Positions 9,622 to 21,752 of a DNA stretch of 64,000 bases are shown in pieces. The position numbers were made by a program, and so were the translations under genes. The notes under the pieces are model-generated. The model searched no databases. It was given only the letters and a program-made list of their open reading frames with translations, and was not told the origin of the DNA. The stretch's first letter is position 1. Every line of letters begins with the position of its first letter. Source of the stretch: Amesomyces nigricolor (lineage: Eukaryota > Ascomycota > Sordariomycetes > Sordariales > Chaetomiaceae); assembly GCA_004802645.1 (NCBI GenBank), contig SRKS01000003.1, positions 186,001-250,000 of the forward strand. Reading direction: 5' to 3'.

Positions 9622-12600
9622 CTACAGTGACTCCTTCAGCAACTTATGCTGATGTCCAAGAAACGCAGCGCCCAACAGGGCAAGGGCCGTGTCGAAGATG
9701 ACGTCCGAAGGCGAAAAGATAAAGTCAATGGGCTGCGGTGAACCACTTCCGCTGCCCTTGACTTCCTTCTCAATATGCGTCTCCTCGGAAGCAACCCCCG
9801 TGTCGTCAACATTGCAGGTGGCCTGCGCATTCTCAACCTCCGACTCAACATTGCTGAGCTCAGGCTGCTTGTTGTCGCCCACATCAGCCACCTGGGAAGG
9901 GTGGCCTGGCTCAGAAACAGCACCTTCAACGGCGGCGTTGCCTGAACGCTGAAGCATGACATCGTCGGAACTGTAATTGGGACTGTCGCGGCTGAAGCTC
10001 TTGTCGGTGGCGGGCTCGTTTCCATGTTTGTTGCGCAGGTGCTCGTCGTTGGCAAGTCCAGTGACGGCGGTGGGATGCTCATTGTTGGCGTCCTTGTTGC
10101 TGGCGTGCTCGGCAATTGCATGCTCGTCGTTAACATGCTCGTTGTGGGCACGCTCGGTGGCGGTGGCGGCATGCTCGTTGCTGGCATGCCCAGTTATCGC
10201 ATGCACTATGGTGGTCGGTTCAACGATGGCGTGCTCAATGATGGCAACCACATTGTTGCAATGCCCAGTAGCAGGCCCGTCGTTGACAGGAGCTGCGTTG
10301 GCCAGATCGCCACCGTCGGAGGTATCGTCCTCCGCGATCTGGACATTCTCGAGGTCAGCTCGAGGTTGGTATCCTCAATATCGGCAACTGCAGGATCAGC
10401 AATCTTACCAACGATAGCTTCATGCTCGCCACCATCGTTGTCGAAGATCTCGCCATTGGGCATGTCGGCGAGTTCGGCGTACTCCGTGTTGAGGATCTCG
10501 GGGGTAGTGATCTCGCTGGCAAAGCTCTCGTGGTCGCAAATGTTGTTGTCATCAACGGTGTTCTCGGTGTTCTCGAGGTTGGCGTCCTCAACACTGACAG
10601 TCTCGTTGTTCGCGCTCGACTCGGGAGCATGCTGATTGTCCGCATTTGTCCGAAGGGCATCGTCTTCGCCCGCACTCTCAGCGGCAGAAAGCTCAACGCC
10701 CGCGGTCTCAATGTCGTCATCCGGGTTCATGACAACATCCCAGAAAGAGCGAGAGGGCGGCCGCTCAGTTGGCAGCAACACATCCGAGGCCTCAAGCTCG
10801 GTAGGCGCGGGTTCGACAACAAACTCGTTGCCAGTCTCGGAGACAGCGTCGCTCACAGTCCTGGCAGGCGACGGGGCGGCAACAGAGTCCGCCTTCTGGA
10901 CAGGCTCAATGTTGTTGGCGTCGGCAGATGGCTCGGCGACAACGACCCTCTCATTGCTGAAGGTCTCCATTTGGTAGGTCGCGGGGAAAAGCGAGTCCCA
11001 AATTGCGCGCATGCGCTGAGCATCGATGGCGCTCGATGTGGCCGAAGTCGCAATCTTCGGGGTGGAGGCGGGCTTGCTGGACTGATCTTTCTCACTGCCA
11101 GCAGTGGACGGAGTGGCGCAAGCAGAAGAAGGCGGAAGGGGGACTTCTTCAGGGAGGCGGGCGGTGGTGTCGACGGGAGGGTCGACAAGGGACACCTCGT
11201 TGTTCTCGCTCAGCGCGCTGTTGTCGGCTGGCACTGTGGGCGCAGGGTCGTCCGCGCCAGAGTCCTCGTTGGGCACCGAGTTGCTGGCGACGCTCTCCTC
11301 CGCAGTGGTGTCGGTGGCAGGGGCGACTTCCGGGGCCCTAATCTCCCGGTCCTCGTCCACCTGACTGACACTCTCCTCCTGCACAGAGGCCGCAGAAATG
11401 GTGCGCTCCTCGGCCACCGGCTTCTCGTCGTGCTCCGATTTGCCCGCGGTACTCTCCTGGGCGGTGCTGGCGGGGGGAAGGACGGTGGACCCTGGAGTCG
11501 CCCCAACAGGCGCGATGTTGGTCTGGGGAAACATCCAGGAGTCCCACACGGCGCGGAGGCGGCTGGTGTTGATGGGGCTGTTTGCCCCAGCCATGGTGGT
11601 GGTAACCGAAGGCACCGGGGGGTTGGTGGTGCCGTCGGCGGGGGGCTGCTCGACTTGGTCGGCAGCAGCGAGGGGCTCGAACCCGAGAGCGCCGGCGCCA
11701 TCGCCACGGGCGCTTTCTTCCTCGTCGGAAGATTCATCGACGGTGCTCTCGGGCACCTCTGCTGCCTTGCTGCCGCTGTCCTCAGACCCGCCGCCGCCGT
11801 GGTCCTTCCCAGCCTCGCCGGGCTCCCTCTGCTCCTCCTCGCCCTCGCCGGGGCTGCCACTGTCACCCCCCTCACCAGCGAAGGGGCACCCGCCGTCCTG
11901 CATGGCCTCCTCGCTGGCATTACCAACGTTGCCCCCCGAGCCATCACCGTCCTCGGCGGGACGAACACCCTCGCTGTCCGCCGCCGCCAAGTTCGAAGTG
12001 AGCGACTCGTGGTCCCTGGTGCCGCCAGTGGTGCTCGGCGGGAGGGGGGTGTTTTCAGCAAAATCAGCCGAAAGAGGGGCAAAAATCTCGTCCGAACTCG
12101 CGTCGCTGCGCGCGACACTGTCCTTGCGGCTCATTTCGAGGGAAGCGCCATCTTCCGTCGACTTGCCGCTCGCAAGTGAGCCAACAGAGATGCCCGAGTC
12201 GGACAGACGCGAGACAGAGCGGCTCGAAAACATTGGGACGGTGTCCGGCAACACAAACTTCTTGCCAACCGGCTCCAAATTTACCCAGGCAACCTGGCCA
12301 TCCTCCTCGCACATGTTGTAAATGCGGCTAAGGTTCTGCGAGTGGCGCAGAAAGGTCACCGACTGAGGCATGCCCGGATGCATCAGCACAATTTCGCCGA
12401 TCCGAGCACGGGTGATCGCAACGCAGAGTCGGTTGGGATCGTCGAGAAACTTGGTCGACTTGTCCTTGACCAAATCGAGGAAGACGAAGTCGGCTTCGTG
12501 ACCCTGAACAACATCCACGGTACGGGTCTCTACCCGCTGTTGAGCCCAAGCCGGAAGGCGGCGCACCGCTTTCTTGTACTCGTTGAAGGCCTTCTTGTAG

Positions 12601-14693
12601 GGCGAGATAATGAGGATGGTGCCCGGCTCGTCGCGCTGAGCATGCTTGAAATCCGGGTTGGTGAGAAGCTCACGAACCCGCGCCATCACCCAGGTCGCGT
12701 GGGTGGGATTCCAGGCAGAGGTACCGTCCTTGCCTTCAGGTCCGCAATTTTTGATGTGGATGAGGCGGCGCGGGATGGTGGATGTGCTTTCAGGAGCGAG
12801 GGCGGCAAGAAATTGGCGGACGTGGGTAAGGGACTCGGGCTGGGGGCGGTCATCGTTGCCGCTGATCATCTGGCTTCGGTACCACAGGGCGGAGGCCAAC
12901 TGCTCCAAGCGGCCAAAAGAGCGGTGGTTCATCAGCATTTGATGCCGAATGACGCCGGCCTTTTCGGCGCGCTCCATCATGGAGACCTTCATTTGCTCGT
13001 AGTAGATGTTATCGGAACCCTCCGTGGGAGAGCCAACATACGGGACCGTCTGGCGGTGATCGCCACAGAACACCCAGACGATGGGGTCATAGTTGGCAAT
13101 GACGATGAGGTTGGACAGCTCGCGAGCGTGGGGGGCTTCGTCGAAGAAAACGATGTCCGGCTTGAAAATCCCCTTGAAGTGATTGCTCGCAGCAACGGGG
13201 GTGGTAGCGATGAAGTCGGCGGCCTGCAGTGTGTCTCGGTAGAGGTTGTAAACCATGCGACGGAAGCGGAGAGGGATGACCTCGGTTTGCTGAGCCAACT
13301 CCTCGTCGAGGTACTGTGTGAGCTCCTTGTACTTCGTCGCCTTGAACTTGATGTAGCGGATCCAGGCCGCCTCATCAAGAGTCGGAGCAACGCATGTGCG
13401 GTCGGACTCGCTCGAAGGCATCTCAGTAATCATTCGAAGAAACTGGCGGGAAAAGTCGACGGCCATTTCGTCCTGGGCGGCGTCTTGGGCGGCGTTGAGC
13501 CTGTCACTTGTGCGCACCTCGGCGCCCCAACCCTTCATGCGGATGACGAGTTTTTTCATGCCAAGATCCTCGTTTTGCCGGACCATGCGGTTGGCAACGT
13601 CGTCAACCGGCGAGTTCATGTCGACGATAAAGAGGACTTTGGCGGACTGGGAAGTCGGCTTGCCCTTGACCATGACAGGGTTCAGAAGGGGGCGGTATTG
13701 GGCCATCGCAATCAGAAACAAGTTGAAGTGCGTCTTGCCGGCACCGGGGCCGCCGGGGAGAATGCAAACTCCGCAGGGAAGGTTGTTCAGACCGTCCATG
13801 TAGGCCGCCTTTTGATGGGCATTGAGGAGTTCGAACTGCTTGGCCAACGCGGAGCCAGGCCAGGAAGGTTCTTGCATCGCGGTCTTGAGATGAGGGAGGT
13901 GAGCGTGTAGGTCTACCGCAAACTCGGGGTTCTTGAGAAGGATGCAGTAGTTTGCGGCATGAATTTGACGCTCACTCGCATTGGCGTACCGGCCGTAGAG
14001 GAGCTCGATGGCTCCGAGCTCAGCATTCTTGGTCGCCTCAGAGGCGCTCAGGTGAAAGCTGACCGAGACAGCGTTGTCGTTGGACAGCTGAATCGTGGTT
14101 GGGTTGGACGGGGGAGGAGGCGTAATTGAACGGTCGATGGTGAAGAAACCCTTCGTGTTGCGGGTGGTCTGGTAGATCCAATCGACTTGGTCGAGGGGGT
14201 TGATGGGCTGGACTGGCTTCGGGGCTGGAGTGGCCGGGCTGATGAGCGGGTTGACTCGGTCGTCTTCATCGACCTCGGCAAAGTTCTCCGTGACCTTGAA
14301 AGCGGCGAGCTTCTGAGGCATGACGGCGGTGGCGGGAATGTTGGCGAGGTCCGACGGAATGTCAATTCTCTCAGCATCCCAAAGGCGGGTGGTGAGCATT
14401 TCGCCCAAGACAACGCGGAGCTTCGAGGGCTCGTTCATCTGGGGAAGCTTGCTCTCCCCATCTCCACCGGGCTGGACAATGATGGTGTAGATGGCGCGCT
14501 TGGCGTGGCGCTCCTTCTTCAGGACCCAAGCCTGAAACTTGTTCTCCTCTTTGTTGACGGTGTCAACGTGCTTCTGGACGGTCTCGAACTCGGCCTCAGT
14601 ACCGGCCTTGTGGCGAAGGATAAACTCGTCAACGGTCGGGAACGAGTACACGGGCTTCACGGCACCGGCCATTTTGGACAGGGTAGCCATCAT
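9622..14693 (-). CDS. Long SF1 (Upf1/DNA2-like) helicase-fold protein with acidic, repeat-containing tail; apparent frameshift
   Basis: P-loop NTPase of the DNA2/NAM7/Upf1 type. From the ATG at 14693 the order is an N-terminal region, Walker A GGPGAGKT (~314-321), motif II FFDEAP (DEAP at ~518-521, where Upf1 has DEAA/DEAG), GDHRQTVPY (motif III), a VVQGHEADFVFLDLV block (motif V) and CVAITRAR (motif VI, ~756-763). The remaining half is low-complexity, acidic and presumably disordered, with three spaced motifs R-[AS]-[VIF]-W-D. The first frame stops at 10206. From about 10350 the neighbouring frame carries the same acidic composition (NEH-rich) down to TAG at 9622, so coding appears to change frame within CTCGAGCTGACCTCGAG. 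No intron with good sites restores the frame. It is a 1-nt error, a real mutation, or a frameshift event. Nucleic-acid unwinding is inferred from motifs only. Confidence 0.8.
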
Positions 14694-15786
14694 GGGCAAG
14701 ATTGTTCTTGTTGGTATGGTTGAGGTGACTCGTTTTCTGGGACGAAAATGGCGGGGAAACGACCTGCGTTTCTGAAGAAAAAAGAAAAAAGTCAGAATGC
14801 GATCGATGGAAGAAATGACGAAAAAGCAGAAGTAGGAAAGGAAAGTCGAACCCTGCCATGGTTTGTCTGACTCGTTGGATGACTGGAGATGGGCTTTGGT
14901 GTGAACACCGTGGAAGAGTGCGTGAAGTCGGTTCGGAAGAAGGCGGGGGGAACAGAAGAGGACGTCATGTTGGTTTTTGATGGGATTGAGCGACCGCAGA
15001 TGGAATTGGCAAAGAAGAAAAATACCACCAAGCTGCGGTCTACGCTCAAGATGGCAGAATGATGGAAGGGAAGAGAGGAGAGAGGATAGGGATGGAGGAA
15101 AAATGCGAGGATCTTACCTAACAGAACTTGGGAGGCTACGATTGATGGCACGCAGGCAGAAGTCGCGACTTTGTCGGCGGCAAGTTCGAGGAAAGAGGAA
15201 TGGGCGGTGGGAGGTTGGGTTTTGTTGCTGCAAGAGCAACGTGATCGTTGGGAAAAGAAGAGCTGGTGATGAGAGAATTGGATGAGGGATTCGCAATTGA
15301 TGGAAGTTCGTGGTGTTGAGAAAAGTGAAAGAGACTGCCGGTCGAGAAAATTTGTGAGGTGGAAGAGAAAGAGAGTGTGGGAGAGCAACGGCCAGAAAAA
15401 GAAACCAAAAGGTTGAGAATCACAGAACCAGGCCCGCTTTTATTTTCCCTATTCACGTCAGAGAATAATAGCAAGTCGACTGTGAAATCTATCGACGCGT
15501 TGGACTGTTATTGTGCTCCACCTCTTTCCATCTCATCTCTGGCTTTGCCAGAAGGTCTCCAGACACAGGATACCCAACACAACCTGGGAAGGCCGCGATT
15601 GGTGACGCCTTCAATGGGCGAGTCCATGTCAGCTGCCTTCTGGTCGGAGTCAAGCGGCAGTGATGAGGCCTTGGCTCCGTTTTGCTGGGTGAACATTCGC
15701 CGCCTGTGGCAGAGGCCGGAAGGCAAGCCCCATTCTCCTTCGTTCAGACCCATCGAGTCCTCCGGACCATCCCCAACGCATTCGCG
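14694..15786. other. Promoter/5' region of the helicase-like gene and flank
   Basis: No protein-coding gene recognised on either strand. Pyrimidine-rich stretches on the minus strand are consistent with a long 5' UTR or promoter. The left end of a decayed LINE starts near 15787. Confidence 0.4.
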
Positions 15787-17298
15787 CTTGAGTGGTATGA
15801 TTTTAGTATGCCGCTATTGAGTAGGCAATGTGCCGTTCTTTAGAGATTCTTGGAATAGGGCGAGAACGTCGTACTTGACTGCCGGCCAAGTCTCTTTCCA
15901 GACGATCGCAGGTAGACTGTCTTCTCCTGGTGCTTTCTAAGATTTACTTGCGAATAGCTGTCGTTCAACTTCTTCTATAGTGATCGGCGGCATCTGTAGG
16001 GGAGCTCGTTGCGGCCTGGGACCTTCATCTCCAATCTTTTATGGAAGGGGAGGAAAGAAGGTAGCTAGGAGTTCTTCTTCCTGTTCTCTATAATTGCCTA
16101 TGACTGTTCCATCTGCTCTGACAAACTGTAGTACCTTGCCAAACGCCGTATCGTCGTCAAACTTCAAGTATCTGGCAGCCTTCTAGATATTACTATTGTC
16201 TGCTAGGAACTCGTCCTAATACTTCTTCTTCTGTTGTCGGATAGCGTCGTGGTGTTGCTTTGCAGCCCGTTTCGCTGTTTCTTCTAGGTCTACCAGAGCT
16301 CTCCCCGCTTGTCGTTCAACCCGGGCGCGGTTCCTCCAGTATATATAAATATAACGCAATTATGTAAGGTCGGTTGTCCACCACCGCTTCGTATATAGCG
16401 ATGGTTTTGCTTTCGGTGTCAGGGCTTGGACTGCGTCCTGGACTGCCGACATCAGACGGCCCGTTTGCTGTTGTACAGTTCCCCTGAAGGGGGTCGCTTT
16501 TAATGCTCCCTCGATTCTGGTGTTTATTTCCTTCCAGGGTGCATTCTTGAGGAGAAACCGATCTTGTTGCTTCGGTACTAGGACCAAGGTTTCAAAGACC
16601 GTCTCAATCGCGTGGTGATCCGATCCATGTTCTGTCTTGTAGATCGCACACTTGACTGTTGTATCCGCGAGCTCGGGAGAAGCTAGGACCAAATCGATGG
16701 TCGTATTGTAACCCCAGCCGTGCTATATCTTTGTGCCCCGCGGAAGCAGACTGCTGAAGGCGAAGTCGTTTATCAGGTTGATGATTCGATCCGCCTCTCC
16801 TTGCCTTTCCAAAGATATACCGTCTCCTCCCTATAGCTGGTCGTGCCGGTTGAAGTCTCCTACGACCACTACGTCTACTATAGTGCCCGCAGCTCGTCTT
16901 GTACCTGTAATGATCTTGCGTAAATCGTCGCAGACGCTTCGTAGAGCCAGAGGATCCTTCCTTGGTATATAGACAGATATGACCAATACTCGTCGGCCAG
17001 GGAGTCTTAGGATAGCTGCTGTCATGTCCGGGGATTCAATAGGTACCTGTTCGCCTCTACGTCCTTGTTCACCCAAAGCATGCTTCGTATCGCCCATCTT
17101 CCTTCTCTCCAAGTCGAGGGAACCATCTTGATCCACTTGTAGTATACCATTGGAGTGGTCAAAAGTCGGCTATCAATCCTCCGTACTTGAGGTTCCTAGA
17201 TAGCCACTACCGTTGCGTCCTGAACGTTCTTATCGTTTATTAAACTGTCGTGTATTATACGCTACTTTCTCACATTAAGCCGGATCAGGCGGAGTGTT
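15787..17298 (-). pseudogene. LINE ORF2 fragment: endonuclease domain and linker, RT missing
   Basis: Apurinic-like endonuclease (EEP) domain: LRLIRLNVRK near the start, VVVVGDFNRHDQL, DLVLASPELAD and GSDHHAIETV, which includes the SDH catalytic triplet. The linker continues with KPSLYTKRWWT, a KAARYLKFDDDTAFGKV block and KAPGEDSLPAIVWK. It is broken by several stops (for example after DQL at ~16833, a TGG to TAG change) and at least one frameshift near 17060. It cannot support retrotransposition. Confidence 0.7.
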
Positions 17299-18606
17299 CT
17301 ACTTATAGTAAGATGGGTAGAGCCTCTGGCAGTTTCGGCTGAACGATTCGTGAGGACCGCCACAGAGGACGCACTTGACAACCACCTCCCCGCAGCTACT
17401 ATGGTGATGGCCCTCCTTAGCGTACCTGGCGTATACCTGAGTGTTCTTGCACTGGAAAGCTTTATGACCGATCTGCTGGCAGTTGTAGCATTGCTCTGGA
17501 CGCATCCGTCGTTCAAAGATCCCCGTATATCCTGATTCTCCTCCAGCATAGAAGAAGCCGTCGTTCAGGAGCCTCCTGGCGTCGCCCGCTTTGGTGACAT
17601 AAACCACTATAGATCCATACGCTTTTACGGTATCCCTTCGGCTCAACCAGGCCAGCTTAGCGATCTGTACATCGTTCTCTTGGGACAGAGCTTCTGCGGC
17701 TCCAGGAAGGATCTTGCTTTCATGGTCGATGACGGCCGTATAGTTGACATTATCAACTTTGACTGGGTACAACTAGTCTCGGAGGACTCTTATACCAGGC
17801 GTCTTCTTCGCTTCGATAATATCCTTAATCTGCTTGACTTCCTCTTTATTCCTGCCGATAGTCCTGAGGCGCTTGGTATTACCTCTGTCTTTAGTGACGG
17901 CAACACAACGCCACTTGGCTTGATCGCCGGGCGCTCTCATTTCGTTCTCGATGAGCTTTCGAAGAGACACTGGAGTAGCCTCTCCGATATGTTCCTCCGG
18001 TACCCTGGACATGTCCACCGTATAGAACACTGGCTCTGTCGCCGCTCGGCCTGTAGAGGAGGCCGGGGTCAGAATGCTGGCGGGAGGTGTACGTCGGGCG
18101 ACGTCCGCGTATGCAGGCCGAACCACAGGGGCTTCTTGAACCTCCTTCATAGCTTGAAGCTGCAATCTGGTATCCTCAAGCTCACGGCGGGCTTGGGTGA
18201 GCTCCCCTCGCGCTTGCGATAATTCTTCGGTCAACTAGGCCGTCATTCTGGCTATCTCCTCTGTCACTTGATCCCGAAGCTTTTTGAATTGAAGCTGGAA
18301 CTCCGTCTTGATGATTTCCAGTTTGTTTTTGAAGTCAAGGTCCCCGGGTTGCTCTAGACCTCGGATATCCTCGCCCGCCCTCTCGGCCGCCATAGCTCGA
18401 ATTGTGCGAGTTTTGTGGTTTTTCAACACTTTGTCGCTGCTGTTTTCTTCCTCCCAGTCCATATCGTTTTCTTGTTGCATTGATTCAATCGCCCTCGTCG
18501 TTTTCACCCTCTTTCGCTGGGGGCGGCGGTTTCCCGCACTCGGGGGTCTCGAATCGCCTCCCATGACGTCGACGATGTCTGAAGCGCCACGCGCCGCACC
18601 AGACAT
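17299..18606 (-). pseudogene. LINE ORF1 (gag-like, CCHC zinc knuckle), with in-frame stops
   Basis: Frame from ATG 18606 (MSGAARGASDIVDV) with a coiled-coil, charged middle (ARGELTQARRELEDTRLQL) and a C-terminal CCHC knuckle CYNCQQIGHKAFQC plus a second cysteine cluster CVLCGGPHESFSRNC. This is the usual order in Tad/I-clade ORF1 proteins, which bind the element RNA. Two in-frame TAG codons interrupt it, at about 18235 and 17773; both fit CAG to TAG changes. The stop after KLYPSYYK-like residues at 17299 is probably the natural end. Confidence 0.7.
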
Positions 18607-18690
18607 CTGGAAAAGACCAAATCTTCCACCAGGTGCCTCAAAAGAAGAAAAGAAGATCGATATTGCAAAGATCAAGATTAAACAGTCGCG

Positions 18691-19065
18691 GGTCTTGAGA
18701 GGATCCGTGTCCCTGCGCGCGCGTTTCCACTAGTGTTACGACAGCCAGAAGCAAAACCTGTTAACTGTACGTACCTCACTCCTGTAGAGGCACGTTGTTC
18801 CAATATAGAATATGAGCCATGCCCATGCAAACCGGACAATCGATCTTGCTTTGGGTTTGAAGATTGGTATGTTCGAAGATGGTCTGGCACCAGCCTGGGA
18901 AGACCCCTATGTCGTTGTAATGTTGAACATGCTGTCGCTCGCTGCATCCGGAAACGGCGGCCTTCCTGATCGGGTATGGCGCTCCGTCAGATTTGCGTCC
19001 TCGCACCGTTCAGCCGCGCCCGCCGCATATATAGAGCGAGCTGCTCAACGCCCGCTCAACGCCTG
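18691..19065. other. LINE 5' flank with a possible short coding relic
   Basis: A minus-strand frame at 19006..18776 (about 76 residues, with a C-x2-C pair in IDCPVCMGMAH) looks weakly protein-like but matches no family I know. It may be a relic of a gene interrupted by the transposons. Nothing else recognised. Confidence 0.2.
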
Positions 19066-19135
19066 TTAAAGCCACATTACATCCAACACTAGGCAACGAA
19101 TCGCATGGCTTGTGTTGGATGTAATGTGGCTTTAA
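19066..19135. repeat. 24-bp perfect inverted repeat at the LTR edge
   Basis: Arms at 19066-19089 and 19112-19135 are exact reverse complements, separated by 22 nt. The right arm is the first bases of the solo LTR at 19113; the left arm is the same LTR terminus in opposite orientation, ending in CCAACA. It looks like a leftover end of a second, inverted LTR copy. Confidence 0.85.
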
Positions 19136-19343
19136 TGCATACTGGCTCACGCAGGGCACGGAAAATTGATTGGGCTCAAATTGGTGATATTCTCTGTCCT
19201 TGTTGCTTGTGGACTTTTTTTGTTGGTTCAAGGCTTGGAACTTGTCTTCGCGTGCTCTCTTCCGCACCCAATTTCAGTGGGTGGGGGAGCTGGCACCTGA
19301 CACATGCGGCCTGAGGCATCCTGATTACTCATCACTTCCAACA
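19113..19343 (+). mobile_element. Solo LTR, family A, copy 1
   Basis: 231 bp beginning TGTTGGATGTAATG and ending CACTTCCAACA, so the ends are TG..CA within a 7-bp inverted repeat (TGTTGGA/TCCAACA). It is near-identical to the copy at 39130. No matching target-site duplication is seen (GCTTG left, CCTCA right), in keeping with a rearranged left flank. Confidence 0.82.
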
Positions 19344-19838
19344 CCTCACTTCCATTTGCGTGGCCCAGCCCAGCCGAGGGGTTTTTTTCTTCAATCAATA
19401 AACAACATCAACAACATCTGAACAACCCTCTGAGTTCCATCCTGGTGGTGATATTTGGTGTTGAATTAGTTATCCATTCCCTGCGCAGTGGTGCGACAGT
19501 TACTATAGATAGTGTCTGAGATTTTGCCTCGGCCGTATAACTTAATAACTTCATTCCCGCGCTGAGTCTGGCATTTGCTCCTTTTGTAAGGCGTGAACCT
19601 TCTTAATCGATAATCTCAGAGGATCATGTCTTGCATTATTCCTCTTCGTCGCGCCCCTTACCAAACCTGCACCTGGGCATATCTTGTATTGCTGCAACTG
19701 CGGCATATCTGAAGATGGTATTCCATTGCTTGCCGAGGCCGAGGACTAGCGGCTAACCTCAGATCAGTGGTAAAAGATGTAACTAAGAACTGCGTCAGTG
19801 GCGACAAGTAAATAATATTGTATGAAATAACGTGTATC
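19344..19838. other. Intergenic region between LTR and Fot/pogo element
   Basis: AT-leaning sequence without recognisable gene or repeat. Confidence 0.4.
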
Positions 19839-19949
19839 ATCAGCGAGTGACCCATATCAGCGAGTGACCCATATCAGCAAGTGACCGACCTCCTACCACA
19901 CGATGACAAACTATCGTCAATTGCAAGACAACAGCCTAAGAACTAACTA

Positions 19950-21752
19950 TAATTACATCAGAAATAGATAAAGTAGATGATTCTGCAGCATCCTGACAGG
20001 TGCGTGCATTATAGCCAGGCTTGCCACACACACCACAGCACCAAACCTTCGTCCGAGCCCTCCTACACCACCACTATCCGGTTGCATTTCTTGTACTCTC
20101 TCCCTATCTACAACCGTCTGGTCAAGCTGATCCCGTGCATCCTGTACAGTAAGTGACCCTCCAAGCTGTACGCGTGTTCTTTTGGGTCTCCGGCGCTTCC
20201 TTAGTGCTTCGTTGGCCTTACGGAGCGAAGCGTTCTCTGATCGAAGGAGGGCTACCTAGTGCATCACGGCCATCGTACCCTTGGTAAGCTGGTCTATAGC
20301 AGCCAACATCGAAGTTGGGGAGCTGTTTTGATGATTGAGCAATGCGACTCTTGATGAGCGTTGACTGCGAGTTGGCTTCTCGGGGTTATGCGGCGTCTGG
20401 AAGACCCAAGAGTGTGAAGTGCCGGGTCGTGAATCCGGGGGTGTTGGTGTTCGAAGCTTGACATCCAGCTTGGAAAGCACTCTCTCTGGATCGTACGGCA
20501 GAAGGCCGGCTCCTGCAAAGCCACCTCGGATATTCTTTTCCGTGATAGTCGCAAAGAAGGCCTCGCGGAAGGCACAGAGAAACTCGAGCTTGCTTACATG
20601 GTTGATATGCGCACGCATCAAGTCCTCAATCTGGCGACCGTACGCCTGCTTCAGTGGCCTAAACCAGCCAACATCGAGTGGCTAGAGAAGGTGCGAAGAA
20701 TGCGCCTCGCAAAAGGCGTAGAGGAACTCGAGCTTGCTGACGTGGTTGGTATACATACATATCAAGTCCTCAATTTGGCGACCGTACGCCTGCTTCAGCG
20801 GCCCAAAGCAGCCAACATCGAGTAGCTGGAGGAGGTGCGAAGAATGCGGAGGCATGCAGAGCGTAATGATATTGTTCTGCTGGCAATAGAGCTCGAATTC
20901 GGTCGAGTGGTGGCTCTCGTGGCCGTCGAGGATCAACAACCGGTATTTGCCTTTCGTACGAGGCGCTGTATAGAAGTCGAAGTGCTTGATCCAATCTAGG
21001 CCTACCGCATTGGTGGTTCAGCCATTGTCGGTGGTTGCGATGCGCCAGTCGGCTGGGAGGTTGCACTCGGTGTACCAGTTGGTGAGGTAGTGCTTTGCGG
21101 CTAAGATGATGAACGGAGGGATGGCCTAGCCGAGGGTATTGACTCCCTGGATCACCGTTGCCCACTCGCGGTTGCCAGGCTGGGCCAGCTTTGCCTTACT
21201 ACGGCCATCCGAGGTCGTAACCACCATACCCGCAAAGACAATGCCTATCATAAACCTAATCTCGTCGAAGTTATAGACGTCGTCCTTGGTGATGCCATAC
21301 TTGGCCATTATATTCCGTACAAGTGCAAACCACTCGCCAATGACCTTTGGATCCTCGCACTTGGCCCTTTGGTAGTCGTATCTACGCGTGAAATGTGTAC
21401 AGAGTTGTGGCTGGCGTTTAACGAAGTTGTGTGCTCAGAGCTTGCCGACAGGAGGCGCGTCGCGTTCGCAGAGCAGTTGGTTGGCCATATCTTCTACACC
21501 ACGTAGTCTGGGTGGAAAACATCGTGTAGAGAGCTCAATAATATATTGAACAAGTGCCTTCTCTTCGGAATCAGTGAGCCGGCGTGAGTTGGGTGTGGCA
21601 TCGCGTCGTGCAGGTCGGCCAGCGCGTCGGTCACGGAGGGTTGAAGCTGGTACGTTATAGAGCTTAGCTACGGCTTCGAGCCGTAGTTGCTTGTCGTTTC
21701 GAAGAGCTTCAAGGGCTAGAATTACCCTGGCGTCCTTTGAAGGAGGACCCAT
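19950..21752 (-). pseudogene. Fot/pogo-like DDE transposase with RIP-like stops and an internal duplication
   Basis: From ATG 21752 the frame has a psq-type helix-turn-helix (LEAVAKLYNVPASTLRDR), a CENP-B-like DNA-binding part, and the DDE catalytic core: YNFDEIRFM, TTDNG-TTNAVGLDWIKHF and LLILDGHESHH, then NIITLCMPPHSSHLLQ and a C-terminal zinc-knuckle relic CGVCGKPGYNARTC that lies in another frame. At least five nonsense codons are seen (near 21435, 21126, 21020, 20682, 20256). All sit where W or Q is expected and fit G:C to A:T changes. A 144-bp in-frame tandem duplication (20557-20700 and 20701-20844) adds a second copy of the GPLKQAYGRQIEDL block. Not functional. Confidence 0.85.
20557..20844. 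repeat. 144-bp tandem duplication inside the transposase
   Basis: Two units with offset 144 bp, diverged by several substitutions, each coding a SSHLL-to-EFLxAFxEA segment. The length is a multiple of three, so the frame was kept when it arose. Confidence 0.8.

Larger units (their letters stand above)
15787..18690 (-). mobile_element. Tad-like LINE, 5' two-thirds, decayed and 3'-truncated
   Basis: Non-LTR retrotransposon on the minus strand. It has a gag-like ORF1 (next entry) followed by an ORF2 endonuclease region and the linker ahead of the reverse transcriptase. Sequence similarity ends around 15787-15850, just at the block PTQ-RHTKIIPLK that in intact elements precedes the RT palm, so the RT and RNase H parts are missing. 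Nonsense codons are mainly TAG where W or Q is expected. LINEs normally lose the 5' end on insertion, so loss of the 3' part points to a later deletion or rearrangement. Confidence 0.8.

Noticed and set aside
10370..10440. 70-nt GTAAGA..CAG intron with CTGAC branch in the helicase-like gene
   Set aside because: Its removal leads to the third reading frame, which soon stops; it does not join the two acidic frames.
10422..12179. Long plus-strand open frame (585 codons) and other long frames antisense to the helicase-like gene, including 12342-13910
   Set aside because: They overlap the helicase domains and the acidic low-complexity tail in the opposite strand; composition reflects GC-rich antisense codons and no motif is present.
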